DNA of 64,000 nt from an uncultured Hyphomonas sp. GTDB taxonomy: Bacteria; Pseudomonadota; Alphaproteobacteria; Caulobacterales; Hyphomonadaceae. Numbering within the stretch: position 1 is the stretch's first letter; each line of letters starts with the position of its first letter. Where the stretch lies: assembly GCF_963678875.1 (NCBI RefSeq), contig NZ_OY787456.1:2542001-2606000 (forward strand), given 5' to 3'. A program made the position numbers and the translations under genes. The notes beneath the pieces are model-generated. The model was not told where the DNA came from. It made no database searches and saw only the letters and a list, made by a program, of their open reading frames with translations. Shown piece after piece: positions 8,658 through 17,091 of the stretch.

Positions 8658-9992
8658 TCAGCTGCAGATATCGTCTTCAATCGTCCGCCGGGCCATCGCG
8701 AAGCAGACCACCGACAGGGATACGATGATTGACAAAACCACCATCGCAAACCTCAACCCCTCCGCCGGACCGAACCAGCGTGCAGAGACATCACTGAGAA
8801 TACCGGCAAATACCGGCCCGCACCCAAGGCCCAAAGCGTTCAGGACAAAGAGAAATACAGCCACCGCAGTTGCTCGCGAACGGGGCGGAACGATGCTTTG
8901 TACACAGGCAAAAACCGGTCCGTACCACATGCCCTTCAAAAAGGATGGTACCGCCAGGATCAGAAGCGACGAAATCGTCCCCGGAATCAGGAATGCAGCG
9001 ATCAGGAATGGCACCGCCAGCCCCGTCGCCCACATTGGAACGGCCGTATAGCCTTTCGCCCCGGCACGCGCAAACCTGTCTCCGAGCCAGCCGCCCGTCG
9101 CTGTTCCAGCGGCAGCCGTTGTCCCGAGAATCAGTCCGAGCACGATACCAAGAACGGCAATTCTTCCATCGAATCCGAATGTGGCCGCAATAGCATCCAG
9201 ACCATCCGCATGATTGCGGAGATAAAAGGATCCGTAGAATGCCTGGTGACCATAACCCGCAAATGCAATGGATGCTGCCCCTAACGATATCCAAATAAAG
9301 CTCTTTGTTTTCAATAGCCTGTGTATCGTTTCACCAAGAGGGGGAATATCGTCTTGTCGTGTTGACTGGCTACGGATTGCCGAGATTCTCGGGTCTTTGA
9401 CCGTAAATAGCATTAGCGCAGCCAGCAGCAATCCGGGAACGCCTACGAGCAGAAATGCCATTCGCCAGCCGTAGAACTCGGCAACCACGCCGCCAAGGAC
9501 CATTCCCAATAGCGTCCCGATCGGAAGCCCCATGGAATAGAAAGCCAATGCGCCAGCGCGCTTCTCTTTCGGCGTAATGTCCGTGATAAGAGAATGCGCA
9601 GGCGGTGTGCAACCGGCCTCCCCGATACCAACTCCGACGCGAGCAATGAGCATATGGGTGAAACTGTGCGCCAGTCCGGACAGAGCGGTAAAGCCACTCC
9701 AGATAGTCAGCGCGCCCGCCACAATAAGGGAGCGGTTTCCGCGCTCCGACAATCGCGCAATCGGAACGCCCAGAATTGTGTAGAGTAGCGCAAATGCGAA
9801 CCCTGTCATGACCCCCATCTGCCAGTCGGCGAGATGAAGGTCTTTCTTGATTGGCTCAGCAAGAATATTGATGATCTGCCGGTCCAGGAATGCCAGCGTA
9901 TACGTGACCGTCAGCAAGACGAGGACATAGATCCTTACCCTAGGCCGAAGCGGATGTGCCGCTTCTCCAGCCCCCATAGCCGTACCTGACAT
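8658..9992 (-). CDS. MFS transporter (cassette A carrier)
   Basis: About 444 residues with 12 predicted hydrophobic segments. The N-terminal segment carries FLDRQIINILAEPIKKDL and the MFS motif-A-like ARLSERGNRSLIV; GEAGCTPPAHSLI lies in the TM4-5 region. It is the spinster-type MFS group common in alphaproteobacterial catabolic clusters. I prefer ATG at 9992 (GGGAG 6 nt upstream) to the TTG at 9998. It probably moves the hydrolysed acid, or a related intermediate, across the inner membrane. A paralogue sits at 28392-29735 in cassette B. It has its own operator-like site 32 bp upstream. Confidence 0.9.
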   Translation of the reverse strand: MSGTAMGAGEAAHPLRPRVRIYVLVLLTVTYTLAFLDRQIINILAEPIKKDLHLADWQMGVMTGFAFALLYTILGVPIARLSERGNRSLIVAGALTIWSGFTALSGLAHSFTHMLIARVGVGIGEAGCTPPAHSLITDITPKEKRAGALAFYSMGLPIGTLLGMVLGGVVAEFYGWRMAFLLVGVPGLLLAALMLFTVKDPRISAIRSQSTRQDDIPPLGETIHRLLKTKSFIWISLGAASIAFAGYGHQAFYGSFYLRNHADGLDAIAATFGFDGRIAVLGIVLGLILGTTAAAGTATGGWLGDRFARAGAKGYTAVPMWATGLAVPFLIAAFLIPGTISSLLILAVPSFLKGMWYGPVFACVQSIVPPRSRATAVAVFLFVLNALGLGCGPVFAGILSDVSARWFGPAEGLRFAMVVLSIIVSLSVVCFAMARRTIEDDICS

Positions 9993-10024
9993 ATTCAACT
10001 CCCGAATTTACGTTCATTTGCTTA

Positions 10025-10040
10025 TTTAATGACCATAAAG
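10025..10040. promoter_or_regulatory. Putative TetR operator, site C (MFS promoter)
   Basis: TTTAATGACCATAAAG, 32 bp upstream of the MFS start codon; it matches the six-site consensus. Confidence 0.62.
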
Positions 10041-10085
10041 TGGTAGTTGCATTTAGTGCGCTGAGCAAGTTCTCCTGCCCGCCCT

Positions 10086-10715
10086 TCAGGCAGAAATTCC
10101 GCGTAGGATCATATCCGCTGCAAAGGCGGAATATTTAGTCGCCAATTCTTTCCGGACCCGCGTCTCGCCAAACAGTTCGTGAACAGCGACACGGGTGGAA
10201 AAAATGTACAGGCACGTGCCGATCACCAGGAAATACAGAAATTCCGGCTCGACTTTCCGGAATTGGCCACTCGCTATGCCGTCTTCGAGAATTTTGCGCT
10301 GCGCCTCAATGAGCGGCCGCATGAACCCCATTCGGATGGACCGCGAACTTTCCGATTCCTGATCCCAGAGCAGCAAGTCCAGAAGTTGATTCAGATAAGG
10401 ATAACGCGCATAGGTTCGAATGATTCCATGGATATGAATCCGCATTTTCGTAGCGGGGTCGAGATCCATCGCCATTAGTTCTTCGAGCTGTTCCAGGGAC
10501 TTCTTCGTATCGCGCTCCGCAAGGGCCAGAAGCAAACCATCCTTTGAACCGAAGTGATATTTCACCAGCGGCGCAGTCAGGCCTGCGCGCCGGGCGATCT
10601 GGTGCAGCGAAACATCAATCGATCCCAATTCGGTCATCAGCTGGCTGGCGGCAGAAAGCAGCTGCTCGCGTCCATTTGCACCAGCGCTTGCAGTGGCAAG
10701 GTTCTGCTCAGTCAT
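10086..10715 (-). CDS. TetR-family transcriptional regulator
   Basis: The 209-residue protein has an N-terminal TetR helix-turn-helix (residues about 18-65, with HQIARRAGLTAPLVKYHFGSKDGLL) and a helical ligand-binding C-terminal part. The start ATG follows GGGAGTTCC. It lies inside cassette A, and its own promoter carries a copy of the palindrome found before the receptor, hydratase operon, MFS, SDR operon and acyl-CoA ligase genes. The simplest reading is an autoregulated local repressor released by the substrate or its CoA ester. No effector can be named from sequence. Confidence 0.9.
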   Translation of the reverse strand: MTEQNLATASAGANGREQLLSAASQLMTELGSIDVSLHQIARRAGLTAPLVKYHFGSKDGLLLALAERDTKKSLEQLEELMAMDLDPATKMRIHIHGIIRTYARYPYLNQLLDLLLWDQESESSRSIRMGFMRPLIEAQRKILEDGIASGQFRKVEPEFLYFLVIGTCLYIFSTRVAVHELFGETRVRKELATKYSAFAADMILRGISA

Positions 10716-10740
10716 GGAACTCCCTCATTCGGCCCCCTGT

Positions 10741-10756
10741 TTTAATGAACGAAAAG
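10741..10756. promoter_or_regulatory. Putative TetR operator, site D (tetR promoter, autoregulation)
   Basis: TTTAATGAACGAAAAG, 25 bp upstream of the tetR start. It is the most degenerate of the six sites, which would suit weak autoregulation. Confidence 0.55.
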
Positions 10757-10777
10757 GGGCGCCCTAGCAAGGGAAGT

Positions 10778-11941
10778 TCAACCTTTTCCAGCCACGCTTG
10801 CCCGGAGGATATCTCCATGTTCGCCAAGACGCGGAGCGCGTTTCAGGGGCCGTTCAGGAATGCATTCAAAATCCAGCGGCCCTGCAACAATCACGCTTGA
10901 ACCGGCAGAGCCATCATCTTCCAGCGGCACGTAGCAACCGGCCGCGCGCAACTGCGGATCCCTGACGGCCTGCCCTACAGATTGGACAGGGCCCCAGATG
11001 ATGTTTTCCCGGTTCAACGCCTCGGCAAGTGCATCATACGGCATGGCACCAAAGGCGGCATCCAGTTCATCGACCAGCGCCGCTGCATTTGTCCTTCTGT
11101 TCCGCACTCCATCGAACCGGGCATCGGCGGCAAGCTCAGGACGCCCGGCGGCTGCCAATAGTTTCGGCCAGTCTCCCGATCCCTGCCGGGGCACAATGAC
11201 GATCCACCGATCATCTGCCGAGCGAAAAAAATTGTTCATCGGGTTGACGGCTTCATGCCGGCTTTTCGTCGATCCGATCTTGCCGAGTTGGAGCTGCACT
11301 GCATGCTCGGAGGCCCCAGCATACACTCCCGTTCGAACCAGAGAAGATTGAACCTTCTGCCCTTTGCCTGTTCGTTCGCGATGGAAGAGTGCCCCGAGCA
11401 CACCGCTGAGTAGTGCGAGCGATGCAGTATGATCGCCAATTCCCGTCCGCAACTGCGTCGGTTCCGCGCCCTTCACGGTCGCCAATGAGCACAATCCGGT
11501 CCGGGCCCAGTATGCTGCAATGTCAAATCCCGGCTTGTCTGCCTCAGGACCTTTTTCACCATAGCCCGTAAACGAAGCGTAGATGAGATCCGGCCGGATT
11601 TTCCGTAATGTTTCCCAATCGAGACCGGCCCGGTCGAGTGAAGCCGGGCGAGCATTCGTCAGAAACACGTCTGCGGATCTTATGAGATCCAGCATGTCTG
11701 CTGCACCCTGCTCCGATGCGATATCGACAACAATTGATTTCTTGCCACGATTGTCCGTTTCGAAAACAAGGTTCTGCCCGTCATCCCCGCGACCGACCGA
11801 TGCAAAGAACTGCCGCATTGGATCTCCGCCGGCCGCCTCCACCTTGATCACCTCCGCCCCATAGTCGGCAAGAAGCGCCCCAGCCGCTGGCGCAGCGACA
11901 TAGGTTGCGAGCTCGATCACACGAATTCCGTCGAGTAGCAT
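10778..11941 (-). CDS. Class III (CaiB/BaiF) CoA-transferase
   Basis: About 387 residues. The N-terminus LLDGIRVIELATYVAAPAAG and GADVIKVEAAGGDPMRQF are hallmarks of the family. The expected catalytic Asp lies in PGFDIAAYWARTG, and the C-terminus has APRLGEHGDIL. It transfers CoA between acyl-CoAs and a free acid, so it could activate the imported acid without ATP or recycle CoA. ATG at 11941 is chosen over the upstream TTG (11950). It lies 60 bp downstream of the tetR palindrome but is read away from it, and about 95 bp after the SDR gene that precedes it on the same strand. A second family member lies at 35356-36522. Confidence 0.9.
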   Translation of the reverse strand: MLLDGIRVIELATYVAAPAAGALLADYGAEVIKVEAAGGDPMRQFFASVGRGDDGQNLVFETDNRGKKSIVVDIASEQGAADMLDLIRSADVFLTNARPASLDRAGLDWETLRKIRPDLIYASFTGYGEKGPEADKPGFDIAAYWARTGLCSLATVKGAEPTQLRTGIGDHTASLALLSGVLGALFHRERTGKGQKVQSSLVRTGVYAGASEHAVQLQLGKIGSTKSRHEAVNPMNNFFRSADDRWIVIVPRQGSGDWPKLLAAAGRPELAADARFDGVRNRRTNAAALVDELDAAFGAMPYDALAEALNRENIIWGPVQSVGQAVRDPQLRAAGCYVPLEDDGSAGSSVIVAGPLDFECIPERPLKRAPRLGEHGDILRASVAGKG

Positions 11942-12036
11942 CAGTATCAATCTTTCTTGTTGTGACGTGTGCAGGGCACGCTGGTATCGGTGTTCCGATG
12001 GATCCCCGAGGCTGTCCCGCCTGTCGCCGTGAGCTG

Positions 12037-12936
12037 TTATTGCTTTCGGTGAGCTTTGTCCTTGCTGGTCGTATCTTTAATTTTGGCGCGGGACGCGGCC
12101 CATTGCTCGTCTGACCAGTTTCGCATCGATGAGAAATTTCCTCCTGTTGCGAGGTAACGCGCACCGTCGATCGCGATCGTCTGACCCGTGACATACTCCG
12201 CCCCCGGAGACATGAGATAGGCTGCAAGGTTCGTCAGTTCGGGCATGCGTCCAACACGCCCCATGGGATAGTCGCTCGTGTCGGCGAATGCCTTCTCGCC
12301 TTCGAGCGGACGCAGCCGGGCCGACATCCCCTCTGTCGGGAACGTCCCGGGTGCGATCGCATTCAGCCGGATGCCACGATCTGCCCATTCAACCGCCAGA
12401 CTGTGAGTCATCGTGTTGACCCCCGCTTTCGACATGGCGGAAGGAACGGTAAATGCCGAACCATTCCAGACCCAGGTAGCGAGGATGGAGAGAACGGAAG
12501 CCGGAACCTTTTGTTCGATCCAGCGCTTTCCGCAAGCCAGCGTGGCCGCAAAACTACCGCGAAACACAATGCTGGAAATCGCATCGAACCCGTTCATCGA
12601 CAGGTCTTCTGTCCTGCTGATGAAATTGCCAGCCGCATTGTTTACGAGGCCCGTCAAAGCCCCGCCATCGGCCCAAATTGCATCCAGCATGGCCTCAATG
12701 TCTTCCGGCTTGCGGATGTCGCAGGGAATCCCCCGCACGCAGCCCCCGTGCAGGTCCATGAGCTGCGATGCGGCCTCATCCAGCACCGCCTGCCGGCGAC
12801 CGCAGATATAGACGTCTGCCCCGAGAATCAGGAAGCCTTCCGCCATGACCCTGCCGAGACCTGACCCGCCGCCCGTGACCAGGATTCGCTGCCCCTTGAG
12901 CAGATTGTCCCGGAACATCATATCGTCGCGGTTCAT
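12037..12936 (-). CDS. SDR oxidoreductase, 2,4-dienoyl-CoA-reductase-like
   Basis: The 299-residue SDR has the NADP-binding TGGGSGLG near residue 22, NNAAGNF at about 100, and an active-site region reading VPSAMSKAGV. The usual YxxxK Tyr is replaced by Ser while the Lys is kept, a pattern seen in 2,4-dienoyl-CoA reductases rather than ordinary alcohol-type SDRs. The C-terminal part (GQTIAIDGARYLATGG) is also reductase-like. It would process unsaturated acyl-CoA intermediates. Its start overlaps the stop of the acyl-CoA dehydrogenase gene by 4 bp, so the two are translationally coupled. Confidence 0.82.
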   Translation of the reverse strand: MNRDDMMFRDNLLKGQRILVTGGGSGLGRVMAEGFLILGADVYICGRRQAVLDEAASQLMDLHGGCVRGIPCDIRKPEDIEAMLDAIWADGGALTGLVNNAAGNFISRTEDLSMNGFDAISSIVFRGSFAATLACGKRWIEQKVPASVLSILATWVWNGSAFTVPSAMSKAGVNTMTHSLAVEWADRGIRLNAIAPGTFPTEGMSARLRPLEGEKAFADTSDYPMGRVGRMPELTNLAAYLMSPGAEYVTGQTIAIDGARYLATGGNFSSMRNWSDEQWAASRAKIKDTTSKDKAHRKQ

Positions 12937-14135
12937 GCAAAATCCCCTGCCTGGAACTGCCGGGCAAGAGTCTTGCCGATGATGGTTTGCTGGATCTGGG
13001 TTGTGCCCTCATAGATCCGGAATACGCGAACATCCCGGTAGAAGCGCTCCACAACGCTGTCGCGCATATATCCGGCGGCGCCATGCACCTGCACGGCACG
13101 ATCCGCCACACGTCCCACCATTTCAGACGCAAACATCTTTACACAGGATGCTTCCAGCGAGACCCGCTCTCCTGCGGCAAGGCGATTGGCTGTTTGCTGA
13201 ACAAGACTTTCAGCTGCCAGGATATCCGCCTGGCTGTCTGCCAGCATTGCCTGCACAAGCTGGAATTCGACAATCGGTTTGCCGAATTGCAGCCGTTCGC
13301 ATGCATATTTTACCGCTTCATGCTGGATTCGTTTGGCCTGACCGACGCAGACGGCTGCAACGTTCAACCTGCCTCGATCCAGCACGCTCATCGCAGTTTT
13401 GAAGCCACGTCCCTCGACGCCGCCGAGCAAGGCGGTCGCAGGGACACGCACATTCTCAAGGATCACATCAGCGGACCAGGCGCCGGCCTGCCCCATTTTC
13501 CGGTCTTTGCGCCCAATTGTGACACCCGGCGTGTCCGCTGGAACCAGAAAGGCGCTGACATGGCGGTTGCCCGGCAAACGCTCAGGTTCTGTCCTTGCCA
13601 TAACCGTAATAAGGGACGCATATGGCGAATTAGTAATGTAGCGCTTGGTTCCGTTCAGGATGTAAGTGTCACCGTCTCGCACGGCACTTGTGCGAAGCGC
13701 CGCTGCATCGGATCCTGAGTCCGGCTCCGTCAGGGCAAAGCTGGTGATCACTTCACCCGTCGCAATCCGCGGCAGCCATTCCTGCTTCTGGGCCTCTGTT
13801 CCCTCATGGACGATACCCTGACTGCCAACCCCCAGATTGATACCGATCAACGACCGGAACGCTGCAGAAGCCCAGCAGAGCTCTGTGACGATTTCAATCT
13901 CTTCGGGGCTGGTGAGCCCGAGGCCACCATGCTCCTGCGGGACAGTCAGGCCGAACAGGCCAAGATCGCGCATTTCCTGGATGATCTCTTCGGGAACCTC
14001 GTCGCTCTCTGCAACCTGCTCCTCGATCGGCACGAGCCGCTCTCTGGTGAACCGGCGAACCGTTTCCCGGAATTGTGCGATCGTTTCCTTGTCCAGTGTT
14101 GGCGCCACGGATTCTTTCATTGTCTGCCCGCTCAT
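12933..14135 (-). CDS. Acyl-CoA dehydrogenase
   Basis: The 400-residue flavoenzyme has the N-terminal helical domain (VPQEHGGLGL), the FAD/substrate segment SFALTEPDSGSDAAALRTS around residue 135, and the C-terminal motif RIYEGTTQIQQ, whose Glu matches the catalytic base of short/medium-chain acyl-CoA dehydrogenases. It introduces the alpha-beta double bond into the acyl-CoA. It overlaps the upstream SDR gene by one base and the downstream SDR gene by 4 bp, forming an SDR, dehydrogenase, SDR operon driven from the promoter at about 15.07 kb. Confidence 0.93.
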   Translation of the reverse strand: MSGQTMKESVAPTLDKETIAQFRETVRRFTRERLVPIEEQVAESDEVPEEIIQEMRDLGLFGLTVPQEHGGLGLTSPEEIEIVTELCWASAAFRSLIGINLGVGSQGIVHEGTEAQKQEWLPRIATGEVITSFALTEPDSGSDAAALRTSAVRDGDTYILNGTKRYITNSPYASLITVMARTEPERLPGNRHVSAFLVPADTPGVTIGRKDRKMGQAGAWSADVILENVRVPATALLGGVEGRGFKTAMSVLDRGRLNVAAVCVGQAKRIQHEAVKYACERLQFGKPIVEFQLVQAMLADSQADILAAESLVQQTANRLAAGERVSLEASCVKMFASEMVGRVADRAVQVHGAAGYMRDSVVERFYRDVRVFRIYEGTTQIQQTIIGKTLARQFQAGDFA

Positions 14136-15046
14136 CAGGCCGGATCCCAGGGAAACACTTCGGCGGAACGCTGCAGAGGCTGGAGCGAAGGCCGGAAGGC
14201 TGGCATCAGATCGGACCCAATACTTTCAACCGTCCAGCCTTCTGAACGATGCATGGAGCGGATCGGTCGCGGATTGTTGAACAGGAAGATCTCGTTTTTC
14301 CGGACACAGAACACCTGCGCCGAAACGTCCCTGGCATCATCTGTCAGCAAATAGGTCACCAGCGGTGCAATTTTCTGCGGCGTCATTGTTTTCAAGCGCT
14401 CAACACGCTGTTTTTCATCTTCCGTCTCTGTCGGAATGGTCGCGATCAATCGGCTCCATGCGAACGGTGCAATACAGTTCGAACGCACATTGGATCGCCC
14501 CATGTCGAGCGCGATGGAATTGGAGAGTCCAACCACGCCCATCTTGGCTGCAGAGTAATTGGCTTGTCCGAAATTACCGATGAGACCGGAAGTCGAGGTA
14601 AAATGGACGAACGCGCCATGATTTTGCTCTTTGAACACGTGCGCAGCGGCTTTCGACACATTGAACGTTCCATGAAGGTGAACATCGATCACTTCCTTCC
14701 AGTCAGCATGGCTCATGCGGTGGAAAATGCGGTCACGCAGAATACCTGCATTATTGACAACACCGTCGAGCCCGCCGAATTTCGTGATGGCATCGGCGAC
14801 GATGGTTTCAGCCCCTGCCGGATCCGCAACGCTCGCGACATTCGCAGCCGCCCGGCCGCCGAGCGCCTTGATTTCCTCGACCACGTCGTATGCAGGTCCG
14901 GAGTCTCCTCCAGCCCCATCGGCAGCTCCTCCGAAATCGTTGACAACAACAGCTGCACCCTGGCGGGCGCATTCCAGAGCGATCTCGCGGCCAATCCCGC
15001 GTCCTGCGCCGGTTACCGCGACAACTTTACCCTCAAGAGCCTGCAC
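14135..15046 (-). CDS. SDR 3-hydroxyacyl-CoA dehydrogenase (MFE-2 type)
   Basis: About 303 residues. TGAGRGIGREIA binds the nucleotide, NNAGILRD follows, and the catalytic set S/Y/K lies in FTSTSGLIGNFGQANYSAAK. The C-terminal extension NEIFLFNNPRPIRSMHRSEG is typical of the dehydrogenase unit of MFE-2-like proteins. It should oxidise the (3R)-hydroxyacyl-CoA made by the MaoC hydratase. I chose GTG at 15046 because AGAGGAGG lies 5 nt upstream; the TTG at 15064 has no such site. It is the first gene of the three-gene operon and shares a divergent promoter region with the acyl-CoA ligase. Confidence 0.87.
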   Translation of the reverse strand: MQALEGKVVAVTGAGRGIGREIALECARQGAAVVVNDFGGAADGAGGDSGPAYDVVEEIKALGGRAAANVASVADPAGAETIVADAITKFGGLDGVVNNAGILRDRIFHRMSHADWKEVIDVHLHGTFNVSKAAAHVFKEQNHGAFVHFTSTSGLIGNFGQANYSAAKMGVVGLSNSIALDMGRSNVRSNCIAPFAWSRLIATIPTETEDEKQRVERLKTMTPQKIAPLVTYLLTDDARDVSAQVFCVRKNEIFLFNNPRPIRSMHRSEGWTVESIGSDLMPAFRPSLQPLQRSAEVFPWDPA

Positions 15047-15070
15047 GGTGTCCTCCTCTTGCAATACTCA

Positions 15071-15086
15071 CTTTACGAGCGTTAAA
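15071..15086. promoter_or_regulatory. Putative TetR operator, site E (SDR operon promoter)
   Basis: CTTTACGAGCGTTAAA on the plus strand, the same consensus read from the other strand, 24 bp before the SDR start. Confidence 0.62.
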
Positions 15087-15125
15087 CACAAGGTTCGGAG
15101 CCTTGCAAGATTGGCTCGAAATAAT

Positions 15126-15141
15126 TTTTACGGTCGTAAAG
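15126..15141. promoter_or_regulatory. Putative TetR operator, site F (acyl-CoA ligase promoter)
   Basis: TTTTACGGTCGTAAAG, 13 bp upstream of the ligase ATG and 55 bp from site E. The two divergent units therefore each carry one copy. Confidence 0.65.
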
Positions 15142-15154
15142 TCTGGAGGCAGGG

Positions 15155-16654
15155 ATGTCTGACACCACTATGGAAACACTAAGCACCCGAATTCGCAGCC
15201 ATGCAGTCGAAGCGCCCGAGGCAACCGCCCTCACAATTGGCCCGGACAGTCTGAGTTACCGCCAGCTCGATAGCCTCTGCGACCGGACGGCGATGGCTTT
15301 GGACCGCAGCGGCGTATGCCCGGGAGACTATGTCGGCATTGCCGGAAAGCCGAGCATCACGCAGGTGGCTGCATTGGCGGGCCTTACGCGACTCGGGGGT
15401 GTTCCAGTCCCAATTCCCTCTTCAGCCAGAGCCGACGATCAAAACACTATGCTTGCTGATTCCGGCGCCCGGTTTTGTTTTGCAGATGCAGGCACCGACA
15501 TCGTTTTGCCGGAAGTATCTCTTTTACCGCTCGCACGAACGGCTTTCGAAGACTGGCTGCCTCACCGCGCAATGCCATTTGCTGACCACAATCCGGTTCC
15601 CGAGGCGCCAGCGACGATCATTTATTCGTCCGGGACCACTGGGACACCAAAAGGTATTGTACAACCGCATAGTTATCGTTCTCGCATAATTCAGAGCGGG
15701 CCTGCTCGCGGCTATACGCCGGATGCTGTAACCATGATTGCAACACCGCTTTATTCCAACACGACCCTCGTCGCGTTCCTGGGCACGCTCGGCGTTGGCG
15801 GACATATCGTCATGATGCCCAAGTTCGATGCGGAAGACTGGCTGAAACTGGCAGAACACCATCGGGCGACCCACGCCATGCTCGTTCCCGTCATGATTGA
15901 CCGCATCCTCACACATCCCGACTTCGACAATACTGACCTTTCCAGCTTCAGGATGAAGTACTGCACGTCTGCCCCATTTTCTGCCTCGCTCAAACGGGCG
16001 GTTCTTGATCGCTGGCCGGGCGGGTTGACGGAATTCTACGGCATGACGGAAGGCGGCGCGTCGTTCATCCTTCGGGCACACGAGCACCCCGACAAACTGC
16101 ACACCGTCGGGCAGCTCTCGCCAGGAAGTGAAATCCGCCTCCTCGATGACAATGATCAGGACGTCGGCCCCCATCAGCCCGGAGAGGTCGTCGGCCGCTC
16201 CCCTGGCATGATGTTGGGATACCATAAGCGGCCCGATGCCACGGCAGGTATTTTCTGGACCGCCCCGGATGGGTCCACCTGGCTGCGTACGGGTGACATA
16301 GGCAAGCTGGACGAGGACGGATTTCTGTCTATCATTGACCGGAAGAAAGACCTCATCATTTCTGGTGGTTTCAACATATACCCGGCCGACATTGAAGCGG
16401 TATTGAGTCAGCACCCGGATGTGCAGGAAACCAGTGTTGTCGGCGTACCCGACCCGCGTTGGGGAGAAACTCCGGTCGCTTTCGTGGTCGGCCCACAGGA
16501 CTCCCCTGACGCGATCAAGACCTGGCTAAATGATCGCCTGGGTAAGATGCAGCGCGTTTCCAGCGTCTGTATCGTTTCCGCTCTTCCGAGGAACGCAATC
16601 GGGAAGATTGTGAAGACAGAGCTGAAGAATGCTTTCCTGAGCACTCCGACTTGA
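15155..16654 (+). CDS. AMP-dependent acyl-CoA ligase (cassette A)
   Basis: The 499-residue ANL-family enzyme has the P-loop IIYSSGTTGTPKG near residue 155, YGMTEGG at about 292, the hinge region WLRTGDIGKLDEDG and the C-terminal catalytic Lys in LPRNAIGKIVKTEL. It forms an acyl-adenylate and then the CoA thioester, the activation step for a carboxylic acid. It is divergent from the SDR/dehydrogenase operon, and GGAGG lies 5 nt before the ATG. The exact acid is unknown. A second ligase of the same superfamily lies at 26805-28352. Confidence 0.92.
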   Translation: MSDTTMETLSTRIRSHAVEAPEATALTIGPDSLSYRQLDSLCDRTAMALDRSGVCPGDYVGIAGKPSITQVAALAGLTRLGGVPVPIPSSARADDQNTMLADSGARFCFADAGTDIVLPEVSLLPLARTAFEDWLPHRAMPFADHNPVPEAPATIIYSSGTTGTPKGIVQPHSYRSRIIQSGPARGYTPDAVTMIATPLYSNTTLVAFLGTLGVGGHIVMMPKFDAEDWLKLAEHHRATHAMLVPVMIDRILTHPDFDNTDLSSFRMKYCTSAPFSASLKRAVLDRWPGGLTEFYGMTEGGASFILRAHEHPDKLHTVGQLSPGSEIRLLDDNDQDVGPHQPGEVVGRSPGMMLGYHKRPDATAGIFWTAPDGSTWLRTGDIGKLDEDGFLSIIDRKKDLIISGGFNIYPADIEAVLSQHPDVQETSVVGVPDPRWGETPVAFVVGPQDSPDAIKTWLNDRLGKMQRVSSVCIVSALPRNAIGKIVKTELKNAFLSTPT

Positions 16655-16802
16655 ATGGACGGCCCCGCAATCGATGATTGCTACGTTGGGGAAAGCCACA
16701 TTCAAACCGTCCGCACACTCAGCACTATATAGCACTAGTTGGGCGGCAAGGCCGGCGGCCCCATAATCCCGGATTATCGGGCGTTCGAATTGCACCCTAG
16801 CC

Positions 16803-17012
16803 TTAGAGCCCGCCGACCATCTCAGCCATCGACACGCCCAACGCCTTCGCCAGTCGCTCCAACACGGAAAGCGTCGGATTCCGCACGCCCCGCTCCACGG
16901 CTGAAACATAGGTCCTGTGCAGCCCTGCCCGGTCCGCAAACTCTTCCTGCGACCAACCACGCGCCTCGCGCAGCGCCCGCAATTGTTTGCCAAATTTCTT
17001 CCGGACATCCAT
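16803..17012 (-). CDS. Small XRE-family HTH regulator
   Basis: About 69 residues, almost entirely a Cro/CI-type helix-turn-helix (WSQEEFADRAGLHRTYVSAVERG, then NPTLSVLERLAKAL). ATG at 17012 starts the conserved part; an upstream in-frame start at 17021 is possible. It is transcribed divergently from the endonuclease-like gene at 17092 across about 80 bp, a layout like restriction-modification controller (C) proteins. No methyltransferase is present nearby. Confidence 0.8.
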   Translation of the reverse strand: MDVRKKFGKQLRALREARGWSQEEFADRAGLHRTYVSAVERGVRNPTLSVLERLAKALGVSMAEMVGGL

Positions 17013-17091
17013 GCGTCCCAAGCAACGCTGATGCTGTCGATTGATCTACAGTCTATGAGTCTCATTTTCTGGTTGACTGTTGCCGCACACC

